This document shows, piece after piece, positions 1-8,850 of a DNA stretch of 43,320 nucleotides (positions are counted from its first letter, which is position 1; the number at the start of each line of letters is the position of its first letter). This DNA comes from JABAAI01 sp965242745. GTDB lineage: Bacteria; Spirochaetota; Leptospiria; Leptospirales; Leptonemataceae. Location: contig CBDETG010000023.1 in assembly GCA_965242745.1 (NCBI GenBank), positions 1 through 43,320 of the forward strand. The letters run 5' to 3'. Under the pieces are notes generated by a model. The model saw nothing but the letters and a program-made list of their open reading frames with translations. It was not told the origin of the DNA and ran no database searches. The position numbers and the translations under genes were made by a program.

Positions 1-320
1 TGTAGATGCAAAGTATGCGTTGCATACTTTGCTACGATTTAAGGCGCGCTTTTTTGTAGTATGGGGCGTTTGGAATAGGCAGCGTTGGTTTTGATAACAG
101 CGGGCGTGGTTGTAATATGTGGAGTCTGGAATAGAGGGCGTTGGTTTTGTAGTATGGGGAGTCTGTGGAGGCAAAGTGCAGGTGCACTTTGCTTACGATA
201 TTAAGGCGCACTTTTTGTAGAACAAAAAGGAGCTTTGCGAACTTGCTATAGTATAGGAAGTTTGGAATAGGCAGCGTGGGTTTTGCTGGAGCTGTACATA
301 CCAGAACAATCCAGTGCAAG
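1..320. repeat. Degenerate repeat region with two related hairpins
   Basis: No believable gene is seen here. The stretch is built from degenerate copies of short units: the word tttggaataggcagcgt appears near 68 and 262, and related forms with gtctggaatag or tagtatgggg appear near 123 and 154. Two copies of a composite unit stand at about 6-60 and 174-225. Each is a hairpin beginning gcaaag and ending ctttgc, followed by a ttaaggcgc(g/a)ctttt tail. The hairpin stems differ between the copies but stay complementary. The 14-mer gttgtaatatgtgg at 109-122 recurs at 10170-10183, so this is a dispersed family. The open frame on the minus strand here only reflects the repeats. Confidence 0.6.
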
Positions 321-321
321 G

Positions 322-404
322 CATAGGCATTGCGTCACGAGCACAGGAGGTGCGAGAGTCTGGCGCTAAGACATGGAAGTCGCTGCGTCAGACCAATGCC
401 TATG
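322..404. repeat. Inverted repeat with 11-bp arms
   Basis: CATAGGCATTG at 322-332 is exactly complementary to CAATGCCTATG at 394-404, with a 61-base loop. The same 11-mer occurs again at 10113-10123, inside the other repeat region of this family. It could fold as a long hairpin in RNA or mark a small mobile unit. No function can be assigned. Confidence 0.45.
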
Positions 405-423
405 ATTTGCCGTTGGGAAGTTT

Positions 424-559
424 GGAATAAGCTAAAATAGCTGCCACTCCCTAATCTTTCTCATGTACAAGGCTGTTCATAGAATTACTTGTTGCTTTGG
501 CGGGATCAAAAGCGCTTCTATTCATGAGCAATTTTTGTGGTTTAGATATATAGTTCCCC
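424..559 (-). mobile_element. Truncated MITE relic (copy 3)
   Basis: On the minus strand this matches, with small gaps, the complete element at 31539-31737. Shared segments include the words for ctaatctttctcat, tgttcatagaattactt and aaaagcgcttctat. One terminal inverted repeat survives in degenerate form at 536-559. The other end is missing at about 424, where sequence of the local repeat family (gaagtttggaata) takes over. No transposase is encoded. Confidence 0.75.
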
Positions 560-628
560 AGTTTCTGCCGAGAGCATAAAAATTCTTAGACATCTCAGAG
601 CGCCTTTGTATATTGTGTACTTTAGCTA

Positions 629-1489
629 ATGCAAGTCTATTTCAGAAAGCCTTTTTTGCAGCTTTGGCCTTGTTTGCTCTGTCTCTTTCTTTTTTTATCA
701 GGCATCCAAGCCGAAACAGAGCGCAAGCCCCCAGGCATAGGTATAGAAGAAAAACTGGGAGATAAGCTGCCAGAGCAGCTTGTGTTTTTAGACGAAGACG
801 GGGCAAAAGTCCAGATAGAAAAAAACTTCTTAGACGCAAGGCTCCCTGTGATCCTTGTTCCTTCGTATTATACCTGCACACGCTTGTGCAGTTTTATTTT
901 TCAAGGCCTGCAGAAAGGCTTGGATGCCATGACCAAAGGCGGCGTGCTCCTCCCGGGCAGAGACTATCGCGTGCTTTCTATCAGCATCAATCCTCGAGAT
1001 AATCCGCAAAGCTCTAAGGAAAAAGGCGATATGATACGTTCGCAATTTAGACAGCTTCCTATTGCTTCTGGCAGAAAGGACTGGGAAGAAAACTGGCGCT
1101 TTTTGAGTTCTGCTCAAGATTCGGATGAGTCAAGACAGGCAGCGCCAAAGCTTATGGACGCTCTAGGTTATCGCTATAAGAAGGATGACAAGGATTTTAG
1201 TCATACTGCCGCTATTGTCATTCTCAGCCCAGATGGTAGAATTATGCGTTACCTTTATGGCTTAGAGTTTCCTGAACAAAGCCTCCGCTTAGCTTTGGTA
1301 GAAGCAAGCCGGGGTAAAATAGGCGGCGCTGTAGAAAAAATTCTGCTCTACTGCTTTCGCTACGATCCTATAGAGGGGAAGTATACTCCCTTTGCGATGG
1401 CTTTTATACGCATAGGGGGAGCGCTGACTCTGCTTTTTCTAGGGCTTATGTGGTTTGTTCTGGGATATAAAAAACGCAGGCAAGCTTAG
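629..1489 (+). CDS. SCO1/SenC-family copper chaperone
   Basis: This 286-residue protein is of the SCO1/SenC/PrrC family, thioredoxin-fold periplasmic proteins that deliver copper to, or keep reduced, the CuA site of cytochrome oxidase. It has an N-terminal signal or anchor helix (about residues 10-28, hydrophobic and ending SGIQAE). The copper-binding CxxxC is in YYTCTRLCSF (about residues 80-89), and the partner His lies in DFSHTAAIVILSPDG in the C-terminal third. A C-terminal membrane helix (about 255-280) followed by KKRRQ gives a periplasmic domain held at both ends. I see no strong Shine-Dalgarno before the ATG. No oxidase genes lie in the window, so the partner is inferred. Its 3' end overlaps that of the convergent JAMM gene by 4 bases. 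Confidence 0.88.
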   Translation: MQVYFRKPFLQLWPCLLCLFLFLSGIQAETERKPPGIGIEEKLGDKLPEQLVFLDEDGAKVQIEKNFLDARLPVILVPSYYTCTRLCSFIFQGLQKGLDAMTKGGVLLPGRDYRVLSISINPRDNPQSSKEKGDMIRSQFRQLPIASGRKDWEENWRFLSSAQDSDESRQAAPKLMDALGYRYKKDDKDFSHTAAIVILSPDGRIMRYLYGLEFPEQSLRLALVEASRGKIGGAVEKILLYCFRYDPIEGKYTPFAMAFIRIGGALTLLFLGLMWFVLGYKKRRQA

Positions 1490-1923
1490 TAATCTATCAT
1501 GCGCAGTTCTTCGCTACAAAATTCTCTTTTTTCTGGGCTGAGTTCATAGGAAAGAATCTCTTTTGCCTGAGATTTTTCTACAGACAAAATAATATAACTA
1601 AAAAAAGGCCATGCGTAGTTAAGGTCTGTCTGACTGGGACGTGCGGGGTGGTCTGGATGCGTATGATAAAAGCCAAGCAAAGTAAGATTTGCGTCTGCGG
1701 CTTTCTGTTCTAAGTACTGGTAGTCATCTGCGCTGATAGCAAAACGGCGGTGACGGCTTTCGCCGGGCTTATCCTGCCATTGGTTTTCAATAGGGACAAG
1801 AAGACGCGTAATTTTCTCTTGTTTGTCTACCTCTCCTAGCATAGCGCCGCAGCATTCCTCAGGATATGCCTCTTCGCCGTGTTTGCGCATTTCACGCAAA
1901 TGGGTTTGGGATATGGTAAGCAT
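1486..1923 (-). CDS. JAMM-family metalloprotease, Mec-like
   Basis: This is a small JAB1/MPN/Mov34 (JAMM) zinc metalloprotease. The motif GFYHTHPDHPARPSQTDLN gives the two metal-binding His residues, the Ser and the Asp of the JAMM signature, with an upstream Glu in the EECCGAMLGE segment. Bacterial Mec proteins release newly made cysteine from the C-terminus of a ThiS/MoaD-like sulfur carrier. The gene follows and overlaps the cysteine synthase gene (1892-2800), the same pairing as mec-cysM in Mycobacterium, so I infer this role. No sulfur-carrier gene is in the window. I chose the ATG at 1923 (MLTISQTHL). An in-frame ATG at 1941 would add six residues, and neither has a well-spaced ribosome site. 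Confidence 0.85.
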   Translation of the reverse strand: MLTISQTHLREMRKHGEEAYPEECCGAMLGEVDKQEKITRLLVPIENQWQDKPGESRHRRFAISADDYQYLEQKAADANLTLLGFYHTHPDHPARPSQTDLNYAWPFFSYIILSVEKSQAKEILSYELSPEKREFCSEELRMIDY

Positions 1924-2800
1924 CTTGTGACCAAAAATCATCCTTGAGATACTTCAAGGCGTTATCAGGGAAAATCGTTACAATACAAGCATGATCCAGC
2001 TCTTGGGCAAGTCTTAAAGCTGCGCCGAGATTTGCGCCTGCGCTCGGGCTTAGGAGCAGACCCAGATAACGAGCAGCCGCAATAGCGTAAGAAAAGGCGT
2101 CTTCTGTAGAAAACTCTATACGCCGCTCTGCCAGCTTAGGATCATAGATGCCCGGCACGATGGCCGTTTCCAAATGCTTCCAGCCCTCCAGGCCGTGCAT
2201 AGGATTATCAGGTAAAACTTCTATACACTTCACGCCCTTTTCTTTTAGGAAACGGCTTGTTCCTACAAAAGTACCGCTTGTCCCTATGCCTGCGCAAAAA
2301 TGCGTCACCTGCCCCTTGCTTTGCTCCCAAATTTCAGGCCCTGTGCTGTCAAAGTGCGCCTTCCAATTGTGTTCATTATTATATTGATCGGGATAGTAAT
2401 AGCTTGCGGATTGCTCCTGGACTAAGGCGCTGGCAAAACGCTGCGCCCCATCTGTACCCTCAAGGCGGCTCGTATAATGAATCTTTGCTCCGTACAATTC
2501 TAAAATACGTTTACGTTCAGCGGAGGCGTTTTCAGGTACTGCAAGTTCCACTTCTATGCCTAAGGCAGCGCCCATCATAGCATAGGCTATACCGGTATTC
2601 CCGCTTGTTGCATCGATCAGCTTTTTGTTTTCCAGGAGGCCTTCTTTGAGCGCCGCCTGGAGCATGGCCTTGACAGGCCTGTCTTTCACAGAGCCGCCGG
2701 GATTGTAATATTCCGCTTTGGCATAAATCGGCACACTCTTAGCTTTTTTATGGCTTATGGTGATAAGCGGCGTATTGCCAATCAAATCCAGCAACTGCAT
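1892..2800 (-). CDS. cysM: Cysteine synthase, CysM-like PLP enzyme
   Basis: This is a fold-type II PLP enzyme of the cysteine synthase family. It starts LLDLIGNTPL, has the PLP lysine in NPGGSVKDRP and the phosphate-binding loop in SGNTGIAYA and GIGTSGTF. It makes cysteine from an activated serine and a sulfur donor. Pairing with a JAMM protease suggests it uses a protein thiocarboxylate (O-phosphoserine route, CysM type) rather than free sulfide. This is inferred from context. The start at 2800 is preferred: AAGGG lies nine bases upstream, whereas the longer frame begins with TTG at 2830 directly against the pntB stop. It follows pntB closely and may be co-transcribed. Confidence 0.88.
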   Translation of the reverse strand: MQLLDLIGNTPLITISHKKAKSVPIYAKAEYYNPGGSVKDRPVKAMLQAALKEGLLENKKLIDATSGNTGIAYAMMGAALGIEVELAVPENASAERKRILELYGAKIHYTSRLEGTDGAQRFASALVQEQSASYYYPDQYNNEHNWKAHFDSTGPEIWEQSKGQVTHFCAGIGTSGTFVGTSRFLKEKGVKCIEVLPDNPMHGLEGWKHLETAIVPGIYDPKLAERRIEFSTEDAFSYAIAAARYLGLLLSPSAGANLGAALRLAQELDHACIVTIFPDNALKYLKDDFWSQDAYHIPNPFA

Positions 2801-2830
2801 CTTCAAAAACCCTTCGCTGCCTCTAAACAA

Positions 2831-4261
2831 TTAAGCAATAGGGCTATTGCTCTTGATCTCAGTGATAAGTTTTCCAATAGCGTCTTTTGCATCTCCCAAG
2901 TACATTAAGCAATTAGGATAAGCATAAAGTTCATTGTCTATGCCCGCATAGCCCGGCTTGAGACTCCTTTTGATCACGACAACAGTACGAGCCTTGTCTA
3001 CGTTCAGGATAGGCATGCCGTAAATGGGGCTGCTTTGGGAATGGCGCGCTGCTGGGTTTGTTACGTCATTTGCTCCTACTACAAGAGCTATATCCGTATT
3101 GGCAAAATCATCATTGATGGCATCCATTTCGTAGAGCTGCTCGTAGGGCACATTGGCATCAGCTAAAAGCACATTCATATGACCTGGCATGCGTCCTGCT
3201 ACGGGGTGTATGGCATAGCTGACTTTCGCCCCTCTTTTCTCTAAAAGCCTGCTGAGCTCACAAATGACATGCTGGGCTTGGGCTACAGCCATGCCATAGC
3301 CCGGCACAATTACTACTGAAGAGACCGCATCAAAGAGCATAGCGCATTCCTCTACTCCTATTTGTTTTATCACTATGTCCTTGCCTGCACTGTCTGTGAT
3401 CCCAGCAGATTCCTTTCCTACTGACTGGCCAAAGCCCCCTAAGAGTACATTTGCAAGAGAGCGATTCATACTGAGGCACATAATACGCGTCAGCACAAGT
3501 CCTGAAGCCCCCACTAAAGCGCCTGTGATAATCAGTACATTGTTAGCTAAAACAAAACCAGTCATTGCAGCTGCTATGCCAGAATAAGAATTCAAAAGAG
3601 AAACAACAACAGGCATATCTGCTCCGCCTATTGGAATTACTACTAATATACCTAAAAGCAAGGAAATGCAGGCAAGGGCAGCCAAGGCAGAATCTCCCTT
3701 TAGCTCCCAGCTTAGCTGCCTTGCAAATTCTCCCAGTTGTGGATTCATCAAGAGCGCCAAAAGCACAGCTATAAGCATAAGCCCAGCGTTTAGCAAATGT
3801 TGGCCATAGAAGCGTACGCTTTTTTCTGTCACAATGCCCTGAAGCTTCCCAAAGGCAATAAGGGAGCCGGTAAATGTCAGCCCTCCGATAATGATAGACA
3901 GAGCTGCGGCAATGCCTGCTGCCATTTCCACGGAGGGAGAGCGAAGGTATTCTGCACTGGCTATCAAGAGTGAAGAGATGCCTCCAAAGCCGTTGAGCAA
4001 AGCTACCATTTGCGGCATGGCTGTCATCTGGACGCGCAGAGCCATGAAGGTCCCAATCAAGGAACCAAGTACAAAGCCGGCAAGTATCAATTCCAAAGCA
4101 AGTTTATTGGCCAAAGTAGCGCAAACAGCCGTAAACATAGCCAGGGCAGCTAAGAAATTCCCCTTTCTTGCTGTCCGCACATTGGAGAGGAATTTGATTC
4201 CCAGTATGAAAAGAAGGGCAGCCAAAAGATAAGCTGCATTTTGCCAGGCCTGCATTTGCAT
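2831..4261 (-). CDS. pntB: NAD(P) transhydrogenase subunit beta
   Basis: This 476-residue protein matches the beta subunit of proton-translocating transhydrogenase in length and layout. About nine hydrophobic helices fill the first 280 residues. A soluble NADP(H)-binding domain III follows, with the signature VPGYGMAVAQAQH and later VVGANDVTNPAA. The complex moves hydride between NADH and NADP+ coupled to proton flow across the inner membrane. GGGGAG lies eight bases before the ATG. It is the third gene of a pntAA-pntAB-pntB operon, 16 bases after pntAB. Confidence 0.95.
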   Translation of the reverse strand: MQMQAWQNAAYLLAALLFILGIKFLSNVRTARKGNFLAALAMFTAVCATLANKLALELILAGFVLGSLIGTFMALRVQMTAMPQMVALLNGFGGISSLLIASAEYLRSPSVEMAAGIAAALSIIIGGLTFTGSLIAFGKLQGIVTEKSVRFYGQHLLNAGLMLIAVLLALLMNPQLGEFARQLSWELKGDSALAALACISLLLGILVVIPIGGADMPVVVSLLNSYSGIAAAMTGFVLANNVLIITGALVGASGLVLTRIMCLSMNRSLANVLLGGFGQSVGKESAGITDSAGKDIVIKQIGVEECAMLFDAVSSVVIVPGYGMAVAQAQHVICELSRLLEKRGAKVSYAIHPVAGRMPGHMNVLLADANVPYEQLYEMDAINDDFANTDIALVVGANDVTNPAARHSQSSPIYGMPILNVDKARTVVVIKRSLKPGYAGIDNELYAYPNCLMYLGDAKDAIGKLITEIKSNSPIA

Positions 4262-4277
4262 TGTTATAGCTCCCCTG

Positions 4278-4607
4278 TTATGAATTCTGACTGCGCCCTT
4301 GCTTCTTGCGTACGAACATACGGTGCATACGGTCTGTTACTAAAAAACCGCCAACCACATTGATCGTTGCAAAAACGAGCGCAAGGAAACCCAGGATCAT
4401 ACTCCATCCCCACTCATAGCCCAGAAAGTAAAAAAGCGTAGCGCCTGGGCTGCCAGCGCTGAGTATTGCGCCTACAATCGTGATACCAGAAATAGCGTTG
4501 CTACCTGACATCAAAGGCGTGTGCAAAGTAGGAGGCACCCTGCTTATCAATTCAAAGCCCAAGAAAGCAGAGAGAAGGAGTATGCTCAATCCTATAATAA
4601 AATCCAT
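4278..4607 (-). CDS. pntAB: NAD(P) transhydrogenase subunit alpha part 2
   Basis: This short membrane protein (109 residues) forms the membrane part of the split alpha subunit, as in Rhodospirillum and other bacteria with three-gene transhydrogenases. Three hydrophobic helices are visible: residues 1-20, 40-62 and 68-92. The conserved segment VPPTLHTPLMSGSNAISGI lies between the first two. I chose the ATG at 4607 because an aggaaag ribosome site precedes it. The longer open frame reaches back into pntAA and is not real. Confidence 0.93.
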   Translation of the reverse strand: MDFIIGLSILLLSAFLGFELISRVPPTLHTPLMSGSNAISGITIVGAILSAGSPGATLFYFLGYEWGWSMILGFLALVFATINVVGGFLVTDRMHRMFVRKKQGRSQNS

Positions 4608-4647
4608 AAGCTTCTTTCCTCCATTATATATATGAAAATAGCGCTGA

Positions 4648-5793
4648 CTACTTTGCCAGCTGCCTAATCTCACCCTTGTAGACGCAAAGACATCCCTTGA
4701 TGATCTCGTCTTCCAAGTCCAAATGAATAGCCCCATCTCCTCGGGAGATGTATTCCAAGAGAGCAGTAATATTACGCGCATAAAGTTGACTTGCATGATA
4801 GGGCATAGTAGCCGGCAAATTCAAAGAGCCAATGATAGAGACGCCGCTGTGTTCTATGTTTGCTCCAGCTTCTGTTACTTCGCAATTCCCTCCCTGCTCA
4901 GCAGCCATATCTACAATTACGGAACCGGGCTTCATTTTTTCTACCAGAGAACGAGGTAGCAGTATGGGCGCTTTTTTTCCCGGAATCAGCGCAGTGCTAA
5001 TGATGGCATCTGCCTGAGCTATATGCTTCTCCAGAATAGCCTGCTGTTTTTTCAAGTATTCCTTTGACACTTCTTTGGCATAGCCTCCTTGTTTTTGTTC
5101 TTCCTGCTGCGTGTCTTCTTCCTGCGGAGGCTCTATATAACGAGCGCCTAAGCTTTCTACCTGTTCTTTTACAGAGGGGCGCACGTCTGATACTTCTACC
5201 AGAGCTCCCAGTCGCTTTGCTGTAGCTATAGCCTGAAGGCCAGCCACGCCAGCGCCTAGAATGACTACCTTAGCAGGGCTGACAGTACCTGCGGCTGTCA
5301 TCAAAAGGGGGAAAATTTTATGCAAATGATTAGCAGCTAATATCACGGCTTTATAGCCGCCCAAGTTGCTCTGAGAACTCAAGGCATCCATAGACTGCGC
5401 GCGGCTAATGCGGGGCACAGCATCCATTGCAAGAACGCTAAGCCCCGCATCGGAGGCTTCCTTCAGCGCATGAGGAGAAAACAAAGGCCAGAAAAAACCC
5501 ACAAAAAGAGCTTCTTTTTTCATCATTTGAAGCTCTGCTTTTCCAGAGGGATGCAAAGCGGGCTTTTGCACCCGCAATATGAGGTCTGCTTCAGCATAAA
5601 GAGATGGAGCATCACTTTGGATATGAAAGCCAGCTTTTTGGTATGCTTCATCAGGGAAGCCCGCTCTCCAGCCGGCGCCCTTTTCTATAACAAGGCTATG
5701 GCCGTGTTTTTCAATAAGCTTCGAAGCCGATTCCGGCGTAAGAGCTACGCGAGTTTCTCCTTGTGCAATTTCTTTAGGGACAGCGATACGCAA
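4648..5793 (-). CDS. pntAA: NAD(P) transhydrogenase subunit alpha part 1
   Basis: This is the soluble NAD(H)-binding domain I of transhydrogenase, 381 residues, related to alanine dehydrogenase. It begins MRIAVPKEIAQGETRVALTP. The Rossmann loop VVILGAGVAGLQAIATAKRLGA lies near residue 175, and VIVDMAAEQGGNCE near 300 is the usual family motif. The start appears to be TTG at 5793, since no ATG or GTG gives the conserved N-terminus and no clear ribosome site is visible. It is the first gene of the pnt operon, reading left from the region shared with the rRNA locus. Confidence 0.93.
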   Translation of the reverse strand: MRIAVPKEIAQGETRVALTPESASKLIEKHGHSLVIEKGAGWRAGFPDEAYQKAGFHIQSDAPSLYAEADLILRVQKPALHPSGKAELQMMKKEALFVGFFWPLFSPHALKEASDAGLSVLAMDAVPRISRAQSMDALSSQSNLGGYKAVILAANHLHKIFPLLMTAAGTVSPAKVVILGAGVAGLQAIATAKRLGALVEVSDVRPSVKEQVESLGARYIEPPQEEDTQQEEQKQGGYAKEVSKEYLKKQQAILEKHIAQADAIISTALIPGKKAPILLPRSLVEKMKPGSVIVDMAAEQGGNCEVTEAGANIEHSGVSIIGSLNLPATMPYHASQLYARNITALLEYISRGDGAIHLDLEDEIIKGCLCVYKGEIRQLAK

Positions 5794-5930
5794 AGTATGG
5801 ACAGCTTGAGTCTCATGTATTTCCAGTCAAGCTAAGCCAAAGGCAAAATTGCAAAAAAAGAAAGGCTGCCGTCTTTTTTAGCTAAGTATATTTTTTTATA
5901 GCAAATAGCAAAATTTTAAGTAAAAAGATC

Positions 5931-5961
5931 TTGACATAAAAGGCATAAAAAAACCTAATGT
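5931..5961 (+). promoter_or_regulatory. Candidate promoter of the 16S transcript
   Basis: TTGACA at 5931-5936 is a perfect -35 box. The best -10-like word is TAATGT at 5956-5961, 19 bases on, or CCTAAT at 17 bases. The area is very A/T rich (taaaaagatc before it). It lies about 575 bases before 16S and upstream of the leader hairpins and the boxA-like site, as expected for an rRNA promoter. The -10 is imperfect. Confidence 0.5.
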
Positions 5962-6535
5962 ACGAGTTAAGCCCTGTGACAGGGGCTGCTATTGATTTGC
6001 TTTTCTAAATGCCGCATGAGTTTACTATTTTTAGTATGCGGCATGTGAAGGCAAGGGGAAGAGCCCCTTACCCAGGGCTCTGATGAGGCTTTGTCTTATA
6101 GAATTTATCTTCTATTCTGCAGGCCGTCAATAGTCTATTGCATACAACATGCAAGAGCTGCATGTTGTAGCTTGGCTACTTTATCTATAAGCTTTGTGCT
6201 TGCACAAAGCTTGGCCATTGATCTTTAACATCTGGGTAGATGTGCGGTCCGTCGGGATCGAGGCAAGCTTTGTTTGTACTTGTACAAGCGAAGGCTTGTG
6301 GCTTTGAGTATATACTCCGTGCGGTTTCTTCTATCCTGCTCTAAAGCAAGGGCAAGTAGGAGAAACTGCTCTTCCCTTTATCTAAGAGTATGTCTATAAC
6401 TTTTTTGTTGTAGTCTTGCGGCTTGTAAAGGGAAGGCCTGCTTTATCGCCTGCTAAAACATTGCTAAGGCTGAGGCTTTGGCAATGTGCGATAAAGCAGA
6501 GAAACATTGTGCTATCAATCTTTTATGATTGATAC
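5962..6535 (+). other. Hairpin-rich 16S leader
   Basis: There is no open frame worth calling; the stretch reads as a transcribed leader. Hairpins visible in order: arms ATGCCGCAT 6009-6017 with 6036-6044; AGAGCCC 6060-6066 with 6075-6081; ACAACATGCA 6144-6153 with 6159-6168; AAGCTTTGTGC 6189-6199 with 6202-6212; ACATCT with AGATGT near 6228-6243; TCCTGCT with AGTAGGA near 6335-6365; and a long stem CTGCTTTATCG with CGATAAAGCAG near 6438-6502, enclosing ACATTGC/GCAATGT. The last could be an RNase III-type processing stem. A separate small RNA in 5962-6180 cannot be excluded. I see no RNase P, SRP or tmRNA signature. Confidence 0.55.
6189..6230 (+). promoter_or_regulatory. boxB/boxA-like rRNA antitermination site
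   Basis: A perfect 11-bp hairpin (6189-6212) is followed five bases later by TTGATCTTTAACA (6218-6230). That is close to the E. coli rrn boxA core, TGCTCTTTAACA. Hairpin then boxA is the order of NusB/NusE-dependent antitermination sites in rRNA leaders. The match and its place 300 bases before 16S are seen directly. The function is inferred. Confidence 0.6.
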
Positions 6536-8049
<1,514 letters not shown>

Positions 8050-8523
8050 AAAGGAGAAGATACAGAAAGTATGATGCTTTTTTCAAAATTCTGCTCATAA
8101 CAAGTATGACTTGCAAAAAAGCTTTCAAACAAGTATCAGGTTGATCGGAGTGCAGGAAGTCATTACAAGCTTCTTGTAAAATTACGCATACAAAAAGCCA
8201 GCCCACATCTACTCAGTTGCTAAAGATCACTTGCTAAAAGTCCTTGTATATGATCCAATATGATCTATAACCGAGGCTTAGCGTGCCTTTACTTTTGTTT
8301 GTGATACAAAAGGACGTCTTGCGTCATGTTTCAGGCATATTTTGCATGTTTTTTGCACACTACTTTAGATATTGTTTTCTTTTTGCGTAATTTGTTAGTA
8401 AAATATTTCACAAATTCGCTGCAAAAAACATGTTTTTCTTACAGAAGCTGTATTTTTTTTCGTCATATCTTAATAAGATTTTAGACAGTTGCTAAAGCAT
8501 GAGCATGTTGCTTTGGCTTTATT
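8050..8523. other. Intergenic stretch after 16S, no gene seen
   Basis: No credible coding frame, tRNA, 23S or 5S is visible in these 474 bases. A short hairpin ttacaag/cttgtaa lies near 8164-8180 and an A/T palindrome aaaaacatgttttt near 8424-8437. No convincing hairpin followed by a U-run marks the end of the 16S transcript. Confidence 0.5.
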
Positions 8524-8782
8524 AAGAGCCGTCTCAAAACTAGGCTCTTGTGACACAGGCAGATTACTCGATGTAATCTGCACTTCACCTACCGTGAAGG
8601 TAGGTTCAGGCAGAGCGCTCGATGTACACTGCACTTCGCCTACCATAAAGGTAGGCTCAGGCAGAGCATTCGATATGCTCTGCACTTCGGGCGCCATAAA
8701 GGCGCCCTCAGCATTTTTAGGGCAACTCTAAAATTGCGGTTGTCTACCACATGCCCGAATAGGCAAAAGCGGAGGCTTTTGC
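8524..8782 (+). repeat. Tandem paired-hairpin array
   Basis: Nine hairpins are packed into about 260 bases. The core is three tandem 51-base units (8559-8609, 8610-8660, 8661-8711). Each unit has stem A closed by a TCGAT loop between gcag and ctgc, a linker acttc(a/g), stem B with loop gtgaa or ataaa, and a tcag spacer. The stems change between units but mostly keep pairing: stem B is CCTACC/GGTAGG twice and GGGCGCC/GGCGCCC in the third. Stem A of the middle unit has two mismatches. Flanking hairpins stand at 8524-8549, 8711-8737 and 8763-8782. Covarying stems with constant loops suggest selection on structure. No named RNA family fits. Confidence 0.75.
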
Positions 8783-8820
8783 ACAAAAAGGCAAAAATCC
8801 AATGGATGGGGTTTTGAGAC
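8531..8820. repeat. Inverted repeat bounding the hairpin array
   Basis: GTCTCAAAAC at 8531-8540 is exactly complementary to GTTTTGAGAC at 8811-8820. The pair encloses the tandem hairpin array. The arms resemble short transposon ends, so the 290-base segment might be a non-autonomous mobile unit. No clear target duplication is visible, so this stays tentative. Confidence 0.4.
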
Positions 8821-8850
8821 CACTTCTAAAATACATAAAGGAAGATTAAG

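Noticed and set aside
32..319. Minus-strand open frame with repeated KPTLPIPN blocks
   Set aside because: The repeated peptide only reflects the degenerate DNA repeats and hairpins; no ribosome site or known domain.
8559..8711. CRISPR array
   Set aside because: The units are themselves palindromic pairs with no unique spacers, and no cas genes are near.
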